From contig NZ_BRVS01000023.1 of the NCBI RefSeq assembly GCF_026011795.1, positions 1 to 61,854 of the forward strand: DNA of 61,854 bases. Reading direction: 5' to 3'. Positions within the stretch are counted from its first letter, which is position 1. Every line of letters begins with the position of its first letter. Under the pieces are notes generated by a model. That model saw only the letters and a list, made by a program, of their open reading frames with translations, was not told the DNA's origin and made no database searches. Of the stretch, positions 30,470 through 39,716 are shown one piece after another. Position numbers and translations under genes: made by a program. The DNA comes from Arthrobacter mangrovi. GTDB lineage: Bacteria > Actinomycetota > Actinomycetes > Actinomycetales > Micrococcaceae.

Positions 30470-31627
30470 TTAGTCCTGCACTTTCTGCAGTGCCCGGTCG
30501 AGGTCGGCCCACAGGTCCGCGGCGTTCTCGATTCCGACGGAGAGCCGCAGCAGGTGTTCGGGCACCGAGGCGGGCTCGTTGGCGTGGCGCCGGCGGCGCT
30601 CGATCAGCGACTCGACTCCGCCCAGCGACGTCGCGGGGGTCCACAACTGCAGGGCTTCCACCACCGCGTCCGCAGCCTCGGCGCCGCCCCTGACCGTGAT
30701 GGCGATGATGGAGCCGAAGCCGTCCATCTGGGCGGCGGCCCGCTCATGTCCGGGGTCGCCGGGCAGCCCCGGGTAGCGCACGGCCTCCACGCGGGGGTGT
30801 TCCTGCAGCTTGCGGGCCAGCTCCATGGCCGTCGCCTGCGAGCGCTCGATCCGCAGGGCGAGGGTGCGCAGACCGCGCAGGGCCAGCCAGACCTCGAACG
30901 GCCCGGCGATCGCGCCGCGCAGCGAGCGGTAGGACAGCAGGCGAGTGCGGAGTGCGGGATCGGAGGTCACCACTGCGCCGAGTACGACGTCGGAGTGGCC
31001 GGCCAGGTACTTGGTGACCGAATGTACGACGACGTCGACTCCGCTGTTCATGGGGCGCTGGCCCAGCGGGGTGGAGAAGGTGTTGTCGGCGATCACCAAA
31101 GCCCCGGCGTCGTGCGCCGCCGCGGCAAGGACGCCCATCTCGGCGATCTCCAGCATCGGGTTGGTGGGGCTTTCCAGCCACAGGGCGTCGGCGCCCTCCA
31201 GGGCCGCCTTGACTGCCTCGGTGTCGGCGATGTCCACGGGACGGACCGTCAGGGCACCGCGATCGGCCAGGTCCTGCGACAATGCCAGGCTGCCCTGGTA
31301 GCTGTGCCGCGGCATCACGACGACGCCGCCGGAGGGCACCAGCGACAACGCGGCGGAGACGGCGGCGAGGCCGGAGGCGAAGACGAGGGCGGGAAGCTCC
31401 GAACCCTCCAGCTGGCCGAGGGTCTCCTCGAACGGATCCCAGCTCGGGTTCGCGTAGCGCCCGTAGGCACGGTCCCCTTCATAGACCTCGCCCTGGCCGA
31501 CGAACGTCGAGGACAGCACCACCGGCGGGTTGACCGGGGCGTCGTGGGTTCGGTCGGGGCGGCCGCCGGCCACCACAACGGTGTCCGGCGCCAGGAATTC
31601 GGGATGCTGGGACGCGTGCTGGGTCAT
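30470..31627 (-). CDS. metB: Cystathionine gamma-synthase / PLP-dependent trans-sulfuration enzyme
   Basis: 385 residues, Cys/Met-metabolism PLP enzyme. The PLP lysine is in VVHSVTKYLAGHSD, with phosphate-binding FASGLAAV and the substrate-specificity region VVLSSTF near the N terminus. Cystathionine gamma-synthase is the likeliest activity, but gamma-lyase or a homologue cannot be excluded by motif. ATG 31627 follows TACCCT by 6 nt without a Shine-Dalgarno. Only 28 nt separate its stop from the DUF2516 start. Confidence 0.85.
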   Translation of the reverse strand: MTQHASQHPEFLAPDTVVVAGGRPDRTHDAPVNPPVVLSSTFVGQGEVYEGDRAYGRYANPSWDPFEETLGQLEGSELPALVFASGLAAVSAALSLVPSGGVVVMPRHSYQGSLALSQDLADRGALTVRPVDIADTEAVKAALEGADALWLESPTNPMLEIAEMGVLAAAAHDAGALVIADNTFSTPLGQRPMNSGVDVVVHSVTKYLAGHSDVVLGAVVTSDPALRTRLLSYRSLRGAIAGPFEVWLALRGLRTLALRIERSQATAMELARKLQEHPRVEAVRYPGLPGDPGHERAAAQMDGFGSIIAITVRGGAEAADAVVEALQLWTPATSLGGVESLIERRRRHANEPASVPEHLLRLSVGIENAADLWADLDRALQKVQD

Positions 31628-31708
31628 GCAAGAAGGGTAGACCCGGCGGCTCTCCACAGGATAACTGTGACTTCTTCGGCGCCCCGCCGGACCCGATAGG
31701 CTGGTCTG

Positions 31709-32386
31709 GTGACTTCCGTGAGCCATCCCCTGCCTGTCCCTGCGGCGGCCGCCGCGCCGGCGAGGAACGGCGGCTTGTTCATCGCTTTCGAAGGAGGCGA
31801 CGGGGCCGGAAAGTCCACGCAGGCTGCCGCGGTCCAGGCCCGCCTGGAATCGATCGGCCGTACCGTGCTCCGCACCCGGGAGCCCGGCGGAACACCGGTG
31901 GGCGAGAAGCTGCGTGCCCTGGTCCTCGAGCACGGCCAAGGGGACATCGATTCGCGCACCGAGGCCTTGATCTTCGCCGCCTCGCGCGCCGCCCATGTCC
32001 GGCAGGTCATCGTGCCCGCGCTGGAACGAGGGGAGATTGTCCTGTGCGACCGCTTCATCGACTCCTCGGTGGCGTACCAGGGCGCCGGCCGCGGGCTCGG
32101 GCTCGAAGCCGTCCGCGAACTCAATCTGTGGGCAACCGGCGGAGTCCTTCCGGACCTCACGGTCCTGCTTGACGTGGACCCGGAACGCGGCCGCGACCGC
32201 CGTGCTGCGGAGGGCACCGAAGACCGGATGGAATCGGAGCCGGACGATTTCCACTCGCGCATCCGCGCAGCCTTCCTCGAGCTTGCGGCCGCCAGGCCGG
32301 AGCATTACCTGGTGCTGGACGCCGGGCAGGACCGGGCCGAGCTGACCGAGGCCATCATGGAACGGATCTGCGGGATGCCCGGATGA
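31709..32386 (+). CDS. tmk: Thymidylate kinase
   Basis: Phosphorylates dTMP for DNA synthesis. 225 residues with P-loop GGDGAGKST (29-37), the DRFIDSSVAYQGAGRG substrate loop and LLDVDPERGRDR before the lid. About 20 N-terminal residues (Ala/Pro-rich) precede the usual start of the family, but the GTG at 31709 lies 6 nt after a TAGGCT box, supporting this start and a leaderless message. Its stop overlaps holB (ATGA). Confidence 0.95.
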   Translation: MTSVSHPLPVPAAAAAPARNGGLFIAFEGGDGAGKSTQAAAVQARLESIGRTVLRTREPGGTPVGEKLRALVLEHGQGDIDSRTEALIFAASRAAHVRQVIVPALERGEIVLCDRFIDSSVAYQGAGRGLGLEAVRELNLWATGGVLPDLTVLLDVDPERGRDRRAAEGTEDRMESEPDDFHSRIRAAFLELAAARPEHYLVLDAGQDRAELTEAIMERICGMPG

Positions 32387-33522
32387 GCGTCTGGACAGAC
32401 CTTCCCGGGCAGGACGCCGTGGTGGAGCAGCTCGGCCGTGCCGCGGCCGCCGAGCACCCGCACCATGCCTGGCTGTTCACCGGGCCGCCCGGTTCCGGCC
32501 GCTCCAACGCGGCCCGCTCCTTCGCTGCCGCCTTGGTCTGCGAGCAGCCCCGGGCCGAGGACCGCGGCTGCGGGGAATGCCATGCCTGCCGCACGGCGCT
32601 GGCCGGCTCCCACGCGGACGTGTCCGTCATGGCCACGGAGAACGTCACTTTCCGGATCGAGGACGTGCGCGAGTGGGTGACCAAGGCGCAGGACAAGCCG
32701 TCCTCGGGACGCTGGCGCGTGATCATCATCGAAGACGCGGACCGGATGACCGAACGCACCACCAACGTACTCCTCAAGGCCATCGAGGAGCCTCCGCCGC
32801 GGACCGTCTGGCTCCTCTGCGCGCCGAGCCCGGCGGACGTCCTGGTCACGATCCGCTCACGCTGCCGCCCGGTGGGCCTGCGGATACCGTCCATCGGCGA
32901 CGTGGCCGAACTGCTGGTCCGCAGGGACGGGGCCAGCCCCGAGCTGGCCGAGTTTGCCGCCCGCGTTTCGCAGAGCCACATCGGCGTGGCCCGCCGGCTG
33001 GCACGGAACGAGGACGCCCGGACCCGCCGGGATACCATCGTCCGGCTCCCCCTCCGCCTCCGCGGAGTCTCGGACGCCGTGATGGCCGCGGGCGAACTGG
33101 TGGAACTTTCCAACGCGGAAGCGGCGGCGGCTGCCGAGGAACGCAATGCAGCCGAGCGGGAGGCCCTGCTGCACACGCTGGGAGCACCGGAAACCGGAAC
33201 GCTGCCGCCGGCCATCCGCAGCCAGCTCAAGGCGCTGGAGGAAGAGCAGAAGCGCCGGGCCAAACGCAGCGTGAGCGACTCGCTGGACCGGGTGATGATC
33301 GACCTGACCACGTTCTTCCGCGACGTACTGACGCTGCAGCTGGGAACCCGGACGGAGCTCGTCAACGAGTACCTGAGGCCCGAGCTGTCGGCCTTCGCGG
33401 AACAATCCTCCCCCGAACAGACGTTGGACAGACTGGACGCGATTGCCCAGGCCCGCAAGCGCCTGCAGACCAATGTGGCGCCCGTGCTTGCCATGGAAGC
33501 CATGGTGGTCAGCCTGCTGTGA
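32383..33522 (+). CDS. holB: DNA polymerase III subunit delta'
   Basis: 379 residues. Clamp-loader delta' subunit: degenerate P-loop GPPGSGRSN (Arg in place of catalytic Lys, as expected for this non-ATPase subunit), a zinc module with Cys in CEQP, CGEC and HACR, and VIIIEDADRMTERTTNVLLKAIEEP. Translationally coupled to tmk, the normal actinobacterial order. Confidence 0.94.
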   Translation: MSVWTDLPGQDAVVEQLGRAAAAEHPHHAWLFTGPPGSGRSNAARSFAAALVCEQPRAEDRGCGECHACRTALAGSHADVSVMATENVTFRIEDVREWVTKAQDKPSSGRWRVIIIEDADRMTERTTNVLLKAIEEPPPRTVWLLCAPSPADVLVTIRSRCRPVGLRIPSIGDVAELLVRRDGASPELAEFAARVSQSHIGVARRLARNEDARTRRDTIVRLPLRLRGVSDAVMAAGELVELSNAEAAAAAEERNAAEREALLHTLGAPETGTLPPAIRSQLKALEEEQKRRAKRSVSDSLDRVMIDLTTFFRDVLTLQLGTRTELVNEYLRPELSAFAEQSSPEQTLDRLDAIAQARKRLQTNVAPVLAMEAMVVSLL

Positions 33523-33578
33523 AGCAGCGTCCGGTCCCCGACTCCCCCTTGCCGACGACCCAGGAGTGGAATCCTTTA

Positions 33579-35117
33579 ATGCGCCAATCACCGCGCCGAA
33601 GCCGCCGTGCCCTCACAACCGGAGCGGCCGCCGTCGTACTCCTGATGCTTGCGGGCTGCGGGCTGCTCCCCCAGCCGCCGGGGCCGTCGGCCTCGGGGAA
33701 CGCCGCGGATCCGGGCACGGTCGACCAGGCGCTCAAGTCCTATTACACGCAGGACGTCGCCTGGGAGGACTGCGAGCAGCAGTTCCAGTGCGCCAAGGTC
33801 GAGGTACCGCTGGACTACGCCGAGCCGGACGGCAAACGGATCGAGATCGCGGCCATCCGCAGCTCGGCCGGTAACGGCTCGAAGGGTTCCATTCTGCTGA
33901 ATCCGGGCGGCCCGGGCGGCTCCGGCTATGACACGGTGAAGGACTCGCTCGCATACATGACCACCGAGGAGCTGCGCCGGAACTACGACATCGTCGGCTT
34001 CGACCCGCGCGGCGTGAAGCGCTCGGCGCCGGTGAAATGCATGTCGGACAAGGAGAAGGACGAAGCGAGGCAGGTCCAGTACGACCTGGACACGGACGCA
34101 GGCCTGGCCGAGGCCGCGCGGGACTCCAAGGAGTTGGCCCAGGAGTGCGCCGAGAAGACCGGGGAGGTGCTCGGCCACGTGGACACGGTCAGCGCCGCCA
34201 AGGACATGGACATCCTGCGGGCCGCGGTGGGCGACGCGAAGCTGAACTACCTCGGCTTTTCCTACGGCACTTTCCTGGGCGCCACCTACGCCGACCTGTT
34301 CCCCGAGCGAGTGGGCCGCCTGGTGCTGGACGGCGCCCTGGATCCGTCGCTGAGCAATGCCGAAGTCACCTTGGGGCAGGCCAAGGCGTTCGAGGCCGCC
34401 ATCCACAGCTACGCGGAGAGCTGCCTGCAGTCGTCCGACTGCCCCATGGACGGGACCGCCGACGACGCGGTGGGGCAGATCCGCGACCTGATCGCCGCGG
34501 TGGAGGACAACCCGATGACGGCCGCGGACGGCCGGCTGGTCACCGTCGGCATGTTCGTTTCCGGCTTCATCGTCCCGCTCTACAACGACCAGAACTGGCC
34601 CGCCCTGACCGCGGCGCTCAAGGGGGCGTTCGGCGGGGACCCGACGGAGATGCTGAGGCTCTCGGACCTCGGTGCCGAGCGGCAGCCCGACGGCAGCTAC
34701 ACCGGCAACAGCACCGAGGCCTTCACCGCGATCAATTGCCTCGACTACCCGATGGAGTCGGGCCTGGACGCCATGCGCGAGGAAGCCAAGGCGCTGGAAG
34801 ACGCCTCCCCCACCCTCGGCCGCTACCTGGCCTACGGCGGGACAACCTGCGAGAACTGGTCCTATGACGCCGTGCGGACGCCGGCACCGGTGAAGGCCGA
34901 GGGCGCGGATCCCATCCTGGTTGTCGGCACCACCGGAGATCCGGCGACGCCGTACGAGTGGGCCGAATCCATGGCCGCGTCCTTCGAATCCGCGTCCCTG
35001 CTGACCTTCGAGGCCGAGGGCCATACCGCCTACAGCCGCGGCAACAAGTGCGTCCAGGACGCCGTGGACGCCTACTTCATCGACGGCACGATGCCGAAGG
35101 ACGGGGCGGTTTGCTGA
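33579..35117 (+). CDS. Secreted S33-family alpha/beta hydrolase (tripeptidyl aminopeptidase-like) lipoprotein
   Basis: 512 residues. Signal peptide with lipobox LAGC at Cys27. The alpha/beta hydrolase body has the oxyanion segment GGPGGSG (111-117), nucleophile Ser228 in GFSYG, an acidic residue in VGTTGDPATP and a His in EAEGHTAYS; a TAP-like C-terminal domain carries paired Cys residues. Related Streptomyces proteins (Slp/Tap) cleave N-terminal peptides from secreted proteins. ATG 33579 has an AGGAG Shine-Dalgarno and starts 56 nt after holB. Confidence 0.9.
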   Translation: MRQSPRRSRRALTTGAAAVVLLMLAGCGLLPQPPGPSASGNAADPGTVDQALKSYYTQDVAWEDCEQQFQCAKVEVPLDYAEPDGKRIEIAAIRSSAGNGSKGSILLNPGGPGGSGYDTVKDSLAYMTTEELRRNYDIVGFDPRGVKRSAPVKCMSDKEKDEARQVQYDLDTDAGLAEAARDSKELAQECAEKTGEVLGHVDTVSAAKDMDILRAAVGDAKLNYLGFSYGTFLGATYADLFPERVGRLVLDGALDPSLSNAEVTLGQAKAFEAAIHSYAESCLQSSDCPMDGTADDAVGQIRDLIAAVEDNPMTAADGRLVTVGMFVSGFIVPLYNDQNWPALTAALKGAFGGDPTEMLRLSDLGAERQPDGSYTGNSTEAFTAINCLDYPMESGLDAMREEAKALEDASPTLGRYLAYGGTTCENWSYDAVRTPAPVKAEGADPILVVGTTGDPATPYEWAESMAASFESASLLTFEAEGHTAYSRGNKCVQDAVDAYFIDGTMPKDGAVC

Positions 35118-35197
35118 ACCTGTTTTGACCCGCGCGCGGATGCTCTCCTATAGTTATTCCTTGTGGATTCCGCCCGGCGCAGCCGAGTGAATCCTCC

Positions 35198-35270
35198 GCC
35201 TCCTTAGCTCAGTCGGTAGAGCGTTTCACTCGTAATGAAAAGGTCGCCAGTTCGATTCTGGCAGGGGGCT
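35198..35270 (+). tRNA. tRNA-Thr (anticodon CGU)
   Basis: 73 nt. The acceptor stem GCCTCCT pairs with AGGGGGC (one U-G). The D-loop TAGCTCAGTCGGTAGAGC is present, the anticodon loop ACTCGTAAT contains CGT, and the T arm is GCCAGTTCGATTCTGGC. CCA is not encoded. A strong terminator follows directly. Confidence 0.95.
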
Positions 35271-35280
35271 CCGAACAAAA

Positions 35281-35315
35281 GCCCTCGGAATCCGGCCGGA
35301 TTCCGAGGGCTTTTT
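35281..35315 (+). terminator. Rho-independent terminator after tRNA-Thr
   Basis: 13-bp perfect arms (35281-35293 and 35298-35310) with a 4-nt loop, followed by TTTTT. Confidence 0.92.
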
Positions 35316-35559
35316 CCTTATCCGCTGCCCCCGGACCGGTCAGCGGCTGGCTGGACCGGCCTGTTGCCTGACCCCTCAGGTTCCCGCCGCGGGCCATTGT
35401 CATGGTTCCGCTGGGAAGAGCACTATGGAACTAGGATTCCTGGGCAGACCTGTCGAATCCGCGCCGTTCCTGATGGTGCCGGCGCCAACCGCCATCCTCC
35501 GGAACAGCGGACGCCGAACAGCGCCCGTTCAGCAACATGGCCAAGAAAGGAACGTCATC

Positions 35560-35808
35560 ATGCCTGAGTTCATGGATGTTCATCACAACATGGTCGGGAT
35601 TACCGCCGAGGCGCTGAGGGAAGCGCACAATGCGGACCTTGCGATCCAGGACGATGAGAAGGTCGTCTTCAAACAGGCCTGGGCAGATCCCGAGAGCGGC
35701 GTCGTCTACTGCCTGTCCGAAGCGCCGTCAGCCGACGCTGTGCAACGGATCCACGAGCGCGCCGGCCACCGCGCGGATGAGGTACACCCGGTCCCGCTTG
35801 TGGTCTGA
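35560..35808 (+). CDS. DUF4242 / SCO4226-like small protein (possible nickel binder)
   Basis: 82 residues: MPEFMDVHHN start, then a compact alpha/beta sequence with VYCLSEAPSADAVQRIHERAGH. It resembles the Streptomyces SCO4226 family, small ferredoxin-like-fold nickel-binding proteins, by length and the HHN plus H-x-x-A-G-H pattern. ATG 35560 has AAAGGA upstream; the open frame reaches back to 35425 but without homology. The 250 nt before it, after the tRNA terminator, show no other gene. Confidence 0.75.
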   Translation: MPEFMDVHHNMVGITAEALREAHNADLAIQDDEKVVFKQAWADPESGVVYCLSEAPSADAVQRIHERAGHRADEVHPVPLVV

Positions 35809-35845
35809 TGTCTCCGCACGCGGTGCCCCGGGCGCCGGGCGAACC

Positions 35846-35880
35846 GAATCCCTGCTTCCGTGCGAAGCGGGGATTCTTCG
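35846..35880. terminator. Terminator between convergent genes
   Basis: Stem GAATCCCTGCTTC / GAAGCGGGGATTC (one wobble pair) with a 5-nt loop, then TTCG. Confidence 0.7.
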
Positions 35881-35893
35881 TTTCGGCGCACTG

Positions 35894-36355
35894 CTAGCGC
35901 GCGTCCCGCCCCTCCAGCAGCCGGACCGCCTCGGCGACGTCCTCGACGACGATTGCCGCCCGCCGTCGTACGCTTTCCGCTGCCCGGGCCGAACCTGCCG
36001 CATCGGTCGCCAGCCGCGCCATGGCCGCTGCCTCGGCGGCGGCCGCGAGGGAATTTCCGGCCTTGGACAGGCAGCGGTGGACGGCCGACAGGCTGCCGCC
36101 GGGAATGTCCAGTCCGTCGCTCGGGTGCAGCTTCTGGGCCTGCGCGCAGCACCCGCGGACCTGCGGCAGCTGCGCGGACAGTTCGTTGGCGATCACGACG
36201 AGCTCGTCATAGAGTGCGTCGTCCGCTACGCCCTCAAGGACCTGGTGGTAGCGGTCCAATCCGCGCATGAAGCGGTCGTGCGTTCGCCGCCAGATGCCCT
36301 TGCCCAGCTCCTTGTCATCCCGGCGGGCCTGCCGGGCGGCGCCGAAGAACTCCAT
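35894..36355 (-). CDS. Conserved hypothetical helical protein downstream of bpa
   Basis: 153 residues, almost all helical, with a conserved-looking N terminus (KGIWRRTHDRFMRGLDRYHQVLE) and a paired Cys-Cys (GCCAQAQKLHP). The second half is Ala/Arg-rich. No recognised family. It starts only 3 nt after the bpa stop, so it is cotranscribed and probably cotranslated with the proteasome activator. A role as partner or substrate adaptor would be guesswork. Confidence 0.75.
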   Translation of the reverse strand: MEFFGAARQARRDDKELGKGIWRRTHDRFMRGLDRYHQVLEGVADDALYDELVVIANELSAQLPQVRGCCAQAQKLHPSDGLDIPGGSLSAVHRCLSKAGNSLAAAAEAAAMARLATDAAGSARAAESVRRRAAIVVEDVAEAVRLLEGRDAR

Positions 36356-36358
36356 CCG

Positions 36359-36958
36359 CTACAGGTACTGGCCGGGGCGCGGGTGGGCCGGTGCGTTCTC
36401 CGATTCGGATCCTTCGGCGCGGCGGGGCTCGCCGTCCTCGCCGATGACGACGCCGGGCGCGATGACGGTTCCCGGCGGCAGCTGGCGCAGCTGCAGGCGG
36501 GCGGCCATCTGCTGGGTTGCCGCCTGCTGGGCCGCGATGGCGGTCTGGATCCCGTGGAAGAGGCCTTCGAGCCAGCCGACCAGCTGGGCCTGCGCGATCC
36601 GCAGTTCGGCATCCGAGGGGATCGAGTCGTCGCCGAAGGGCAGGTTGATGCGTTCGAGCTCGTCCATCAGCTCGGGCGCCAGGCCGTCCTCGAGTTCCTT
36701 GATGGACCGCTCGTGGATCTCCGCCAGGCGGGTGCGTGCGGCGTCATCCAGCGGGGCGCTGCGCACCTCCTCGAGCAGTTGGCGGACCATGGTGCCGATG
36801 CGCATGACCTTGGCCGGCTCGTCCACCAGGTCATGGAGCGAGGTGCCCTTCTTGGTGCCGTTCTCCTTGGCCGGGGCCCGGTCGGCGTCCGTTTCGCCGG
36901 CCGCCAGCGCGCCCTCGAGCACCGGATCGTCCGCCTGCGGTGTCTGCTCGTCAGTCAT
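36359..36958 (-). CDS. bpa: Bacterial proteasome activator
   Basis: 199 residues matching Bpa/PafE: an acidic disordered N terminus, a helical core with LLEEVRSAPLDD, ERSIKELEDGLAPEL and QLVGWLEGLFHGIQTA, and the C-terminal gate-opening motif GQYL preceded by HPRP. The ring-shaped activator docks on the 20S core and promotes ATP-independent degradation. ATG 36958; CAAGAT ends 6 nt upstream with no Shine-Dalgarno, so it may also be leaderless. The 20S proteasome genes are not in this window. Confidence 0.93.
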   Translation of the reverse strand: MTDEQTPQADDPVLEGALAAGETDADRAPAKENGTKKGTSLHDLVDEPAKVMRIGTMVRQLLEEVRSAPLDDAARTRLAEIHERSIKELEDGLAPELMDELERINLPFGDDSIPSDAELRIAQAQLVGWLEGLFHGIQTAIAAQQAATQQMAARLQLRQLPPGTVIAPGVVIGEDGEPRRAEGSESENAPAHPRPGQYL

Positions 36959-37032
36959 GGTCTCATCTTGCCAGAGGATCGGAACATTCCGGCTTGACAT
37001 GGGCAGGTCCCGCCGACGTACCGCGACAGAAG

Positions 37033-37072
37033 AAGGCACCGCCCGGACGCTGTGCGCCAGCGGGCGGTGCCT
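37033..37072 (-). terminator. Terminator of cstA-ybdD
   Basis: Arms AAGGCACCGCCCG and CGGGCGGTGCCTT around a 14-nt loop, then TCTTCT on the minus strand. It lies just downstream of ybdD. Confidence 0.75.
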
Positions 37073-37090
37073 TGGAGGGTGCCGGTGGCG

Positions 37091-37294
37091 TCAGCAGCAG
37101 CGGCCTTGGGGGTTGCGGTCCTGCCGGTCCGTCTTGTCCCGCCAAAACTCCCGCTCGGTCATCGGTGCGACGCCGGGGTGGGCGCGCCGGTGGAAGTCCA
37201 GGTAGTCCCGGTAGGCGTTCTCACCCATCATTCCCTTGAAGAACCAGACAAATCCGTGCCAGCCCTCGCGCGCGCGTTCCAGTGCGTGGTTCAT
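37091..37294 (-). CDS. ybdD: YbdD/YjiX family small protein
   Basis: 67 residues with family-typical content: GMMGENAYRDYLDFHRRAHPG and MTEREFWRDKTDR. It overlaps the cstA stop as ATGA (37291-37294). YbdD-type proteins are the regular small partners of CstA/BtsT carbon-starvation transporters. Confidence 0.92.
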   Translation of the reverse strand: MNHALERAREGWHGFVWFFKGMMGENAYRDYLDFHRRAHPGVAPMTEREFWRDKTDRQDRNPQGRCC

Positions 37295-39597
37295 GACCGC
37301 TGCCCGTGATGGTGCGCACGCTCCAGCCGAAGCTCATCCGGCAGCTGGTTCCACTGCTTTTCCAGCTCGCGTTCGGCCGGCGTGGCGATCAGGCCGGCCG
37401 GTGCGTAGGTGGCCGAGACGGTGGCGGGCTCCTCGTTGGAGATTCCGCCGCCCCGCTGCCATGCCCTGATCGTGGCGGCGATCGCCGTCGCAATTACAAT
37501 GATGGTCAGCACCACGAACACGATGGACAGCGTGCCCTGGACCGTGGTGTTGCGGACAACCGCCTCCATCTCCGCCACCGACTTCGCGTTGCCGAAGCTG
37601 GTCTCGCCGGAGGCCAGCGCGTTCCGGTACGCCGCGTTATTGGCCCAGTAGCCCACGCGCACATCCTGGGAGAAGATCTTCAGGATGGACGCCCAGATGG
37701 TGATCACCGAGGCAAACGCCAGCGGCAGTGCCACAATCCAGATGTACTTGAAGGCGCCGCGTTTGGCGACGATGGCCAGGCAAACCGCGAGCGCGATGGC
37801 GGCCAGCAACTGGTTGGCGATGCCGAACAGCGGGAAGAACGTGTTGATGCCGCCGAGCGGATCCGTGACGCCGAGGATCAGGATGTACCCCCACCCGGCG
37901 ACCATGATGGCCGTGCAGATCCATACGCCCGGCCGCCACGAGACGTCCTTGAACTGCGGGATGAAGTTGCCGATCGTGTCCTGCAGCATGAACCGGGCCA
38001 CCCGGGTCCCGGCGTCGACCGCGGTCAGGATGAACAGGGCCTCGAACATGATGGCGAAGTGGTACCAGAAGCCCATCATGCCGAGGCCGCCGATCAGACC
38101 CTGCATGATCTGCGCAAGCCCGACGGCAAGTGTGGGCGCGCCGCCGGTACGAGAGACGACGGATTCCTCGCCGACGTTCTCGGCCAACTGGGTCAACATG
38201 TCCGGCGTCAGGTTCACCCCGGCCAAACCGAGGCTGTTGACGAAGGCGACTGCGCCCTCCACGGTACCGCCGGTGGCGGCGGCCGAGGAGTTCATCGCGA
38301 AGTAGATCCCGCGGTCGATCGAGAGCGCCGCAACCAGCGCCATGATGGCCACGAATGACTCCATCAGCATGCCGCCATACCCGATGAAGCGGCTCTGCCT
38401 TTCCTTGTGCAGCATCTTCGGCGTCGTGCCGGAGGAAATCAGCGCGTGGAATCCGGACAGGGCGCCACAGGCGATGGTCACGAAGAGGAACGGCCACAGC
38501 GCACCGGGAACCACGGGCCCGTCCACCCGGCCCGCGAATTCGCTGAAGGCCGGGACGTTGATCTCGGGCCGGACCAGCACGATGGCCACGGCCAGCATGA
38601 TGATGGTGCCGATCTTCATGAACGTGGACAGGTAGTCGCGCGGGGCCAGCAGGAGCCACACCGGCAGTACGGCGGCGATGAAGCCGTAGACGATGATGCC
38701 CCAGGCGATGGTGGTGCGGTCCAGCGTGAACAGGGCCGAGCCCCAGTCGGTTTCGGCGATCCAGCCGCCGCCGGCGATGGCGGCGATCAACAGCACGAAC
38801 CCGATGATCGAGACCTCGCTGACCTTGCCCGGACGCAGGAAGCGCAGGTAGATGCCCATGAAGAGCGCGATCGGGATGGTCATCGACACGGAGAAGACGC
38901 CCCACGGGGACTCGCCCAGCGCGTTGACCACCACGAGCGCGAGGATGGCCACGATGATGATCATGATGGCCAGCGTGGCGATCAGCGCGGCCGTGCCGCC
39001 GATGAGCCCGAGCTCCTCGCGCGCCATCTGGCCCAGCGAGCGGCCGCCGCGGCGCATCGAGAAGAACAGCACCAGGTAGTCCTGCACCGCACCGGCCAGG
39101 ATCACGCCGATGATGATCCAGATGGTTCCGGGCAGGTAGCCCATCTGCGCGGCCAGCACGGGTCCGACAAGGGGCCCGGCGCCGGCGATCGCGGCGAAGT
39201 GGTGGCCGTACAGCACCCGCCGGTCCGTGGCGACGTAGTCCTTGCCGTCTGCCTTGTACTCGGCCGGCGTCGCCCGCATGTCGTTAGGCTTCGTGAGCTT
39301 GTTCTCGATGTACTTCGAGTAGAAGCGGTAGGCGATGAAATAAGTACAGACCGCGGCGAAGACGAACCAGATGGCATTGATCGTCTCGCCGCGGACAAAG
39401 GCAATCATGCTCCAGCTCACGCCTCCGAGCAGGGCGATGCCGATCCAGATGGCGATCTTCCCGGGCGTCCATTTCCGGTCTTCGGCGTCGACCACCGCCG
39501 GATCCAGGGCGACGGGCGGCAGGTTCGGGTCCTGGACCAACACTGTGGAATCCGGGTCCGGGTCCCGTCCAGGCAGTGGTGCGGATGTCTGGCTCAT
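37291..39597 (-). CDS. cstA: Carbon starvation protein A (pyruvate/peptide transporter)
   Basis: 768 residues, about 18 membrane segments. Family signatures include YKADGKDYVATDRRVLYGHHFAAIAGAGPLVGPVLAAQMGYLPG (read in pieces from about residue 112) and the helix FHALISSGTTPKML. Start ATG 39597 with GAGGGAG Shine-Dalgarno. Homologues import pyruvate or peptides under carbon limitation. The 119 nt upstream (39598-39716) carry a TATAAG near 39626 that may be the -10. Confidence 0.95.
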   Translation of the reverse strand: MSQTSAPLPGRDPDPDSTVLVQDPNLPPVALDPAVVDAEDRKWTPGKIAIWIGIALLGGVSWSMIAFVRGETINAIWFVFAAVCTYFIAYRFYSKYIENKLTKPNDMRATPAEYKADGKDYVATDRRVLYGHHFAAIAGAGPLVGPVLAAQMGYLPGTIWIIIGVILAGAVQDYLVLFFSMRRGGRSLGQMAREELGLIGGTAALIATLAIMIIIVAILALVVVNALGESPWGVFSVSMTIPIALFMGIYLRFLRPGKVSEVSIIGFVLLIAAIAGGGWIAETDWGSALFTLDRTTIAWGIIVYGFIAAVLPVWLLLAPRDYLSTFMKIGTIIMLAVAIVLVRPEINVPAFSEFAGRVDGPVVPGALWPFLFVTIACGALSGFHALISSGTTPKMLHKERQSRFIGYGGMLMESFVAIMALVAALSIDRGIYFAMNSSAAATGGTVEGAVAFVNSLGLAGVNLTPDMLTQLAENVGEESVVSRTGGAPTLAVGLAQIMQGLIGGLGMMGFWYHFAIMFEALFILTAVDAGTRVARFMLQDTIGNFIPQFKDVSWRPGVWICTAIMVAGWGYILILGVTDPLGGINTFFPLFGIANQLLAAIALAVCLAIVAKRGAFKYIWIVALPLAFASVITIWASILKIFSQDVRVGYWANNAAYRNALASGETSFGNAKSVAEMEAVVRNTTVQGTLSIVFVVLTIIVIATAIAATIRAWQRGGGISNEEPATVSATYAPAGLIATPAERELEKQWNQLPDELRLERAHHHGQRS

Positions 39598-39716
39598 GAT
39601 GCTCCCTCGATCAACGAAGCGACCTTATATTTGCAGGCTAACAGCAGCATGCTATGGGTCACAGCGTTTGGTCGCTAAATCTGGCTCCGGTCGAGGACCA
39701 TCCCGCTGACCTGCGG

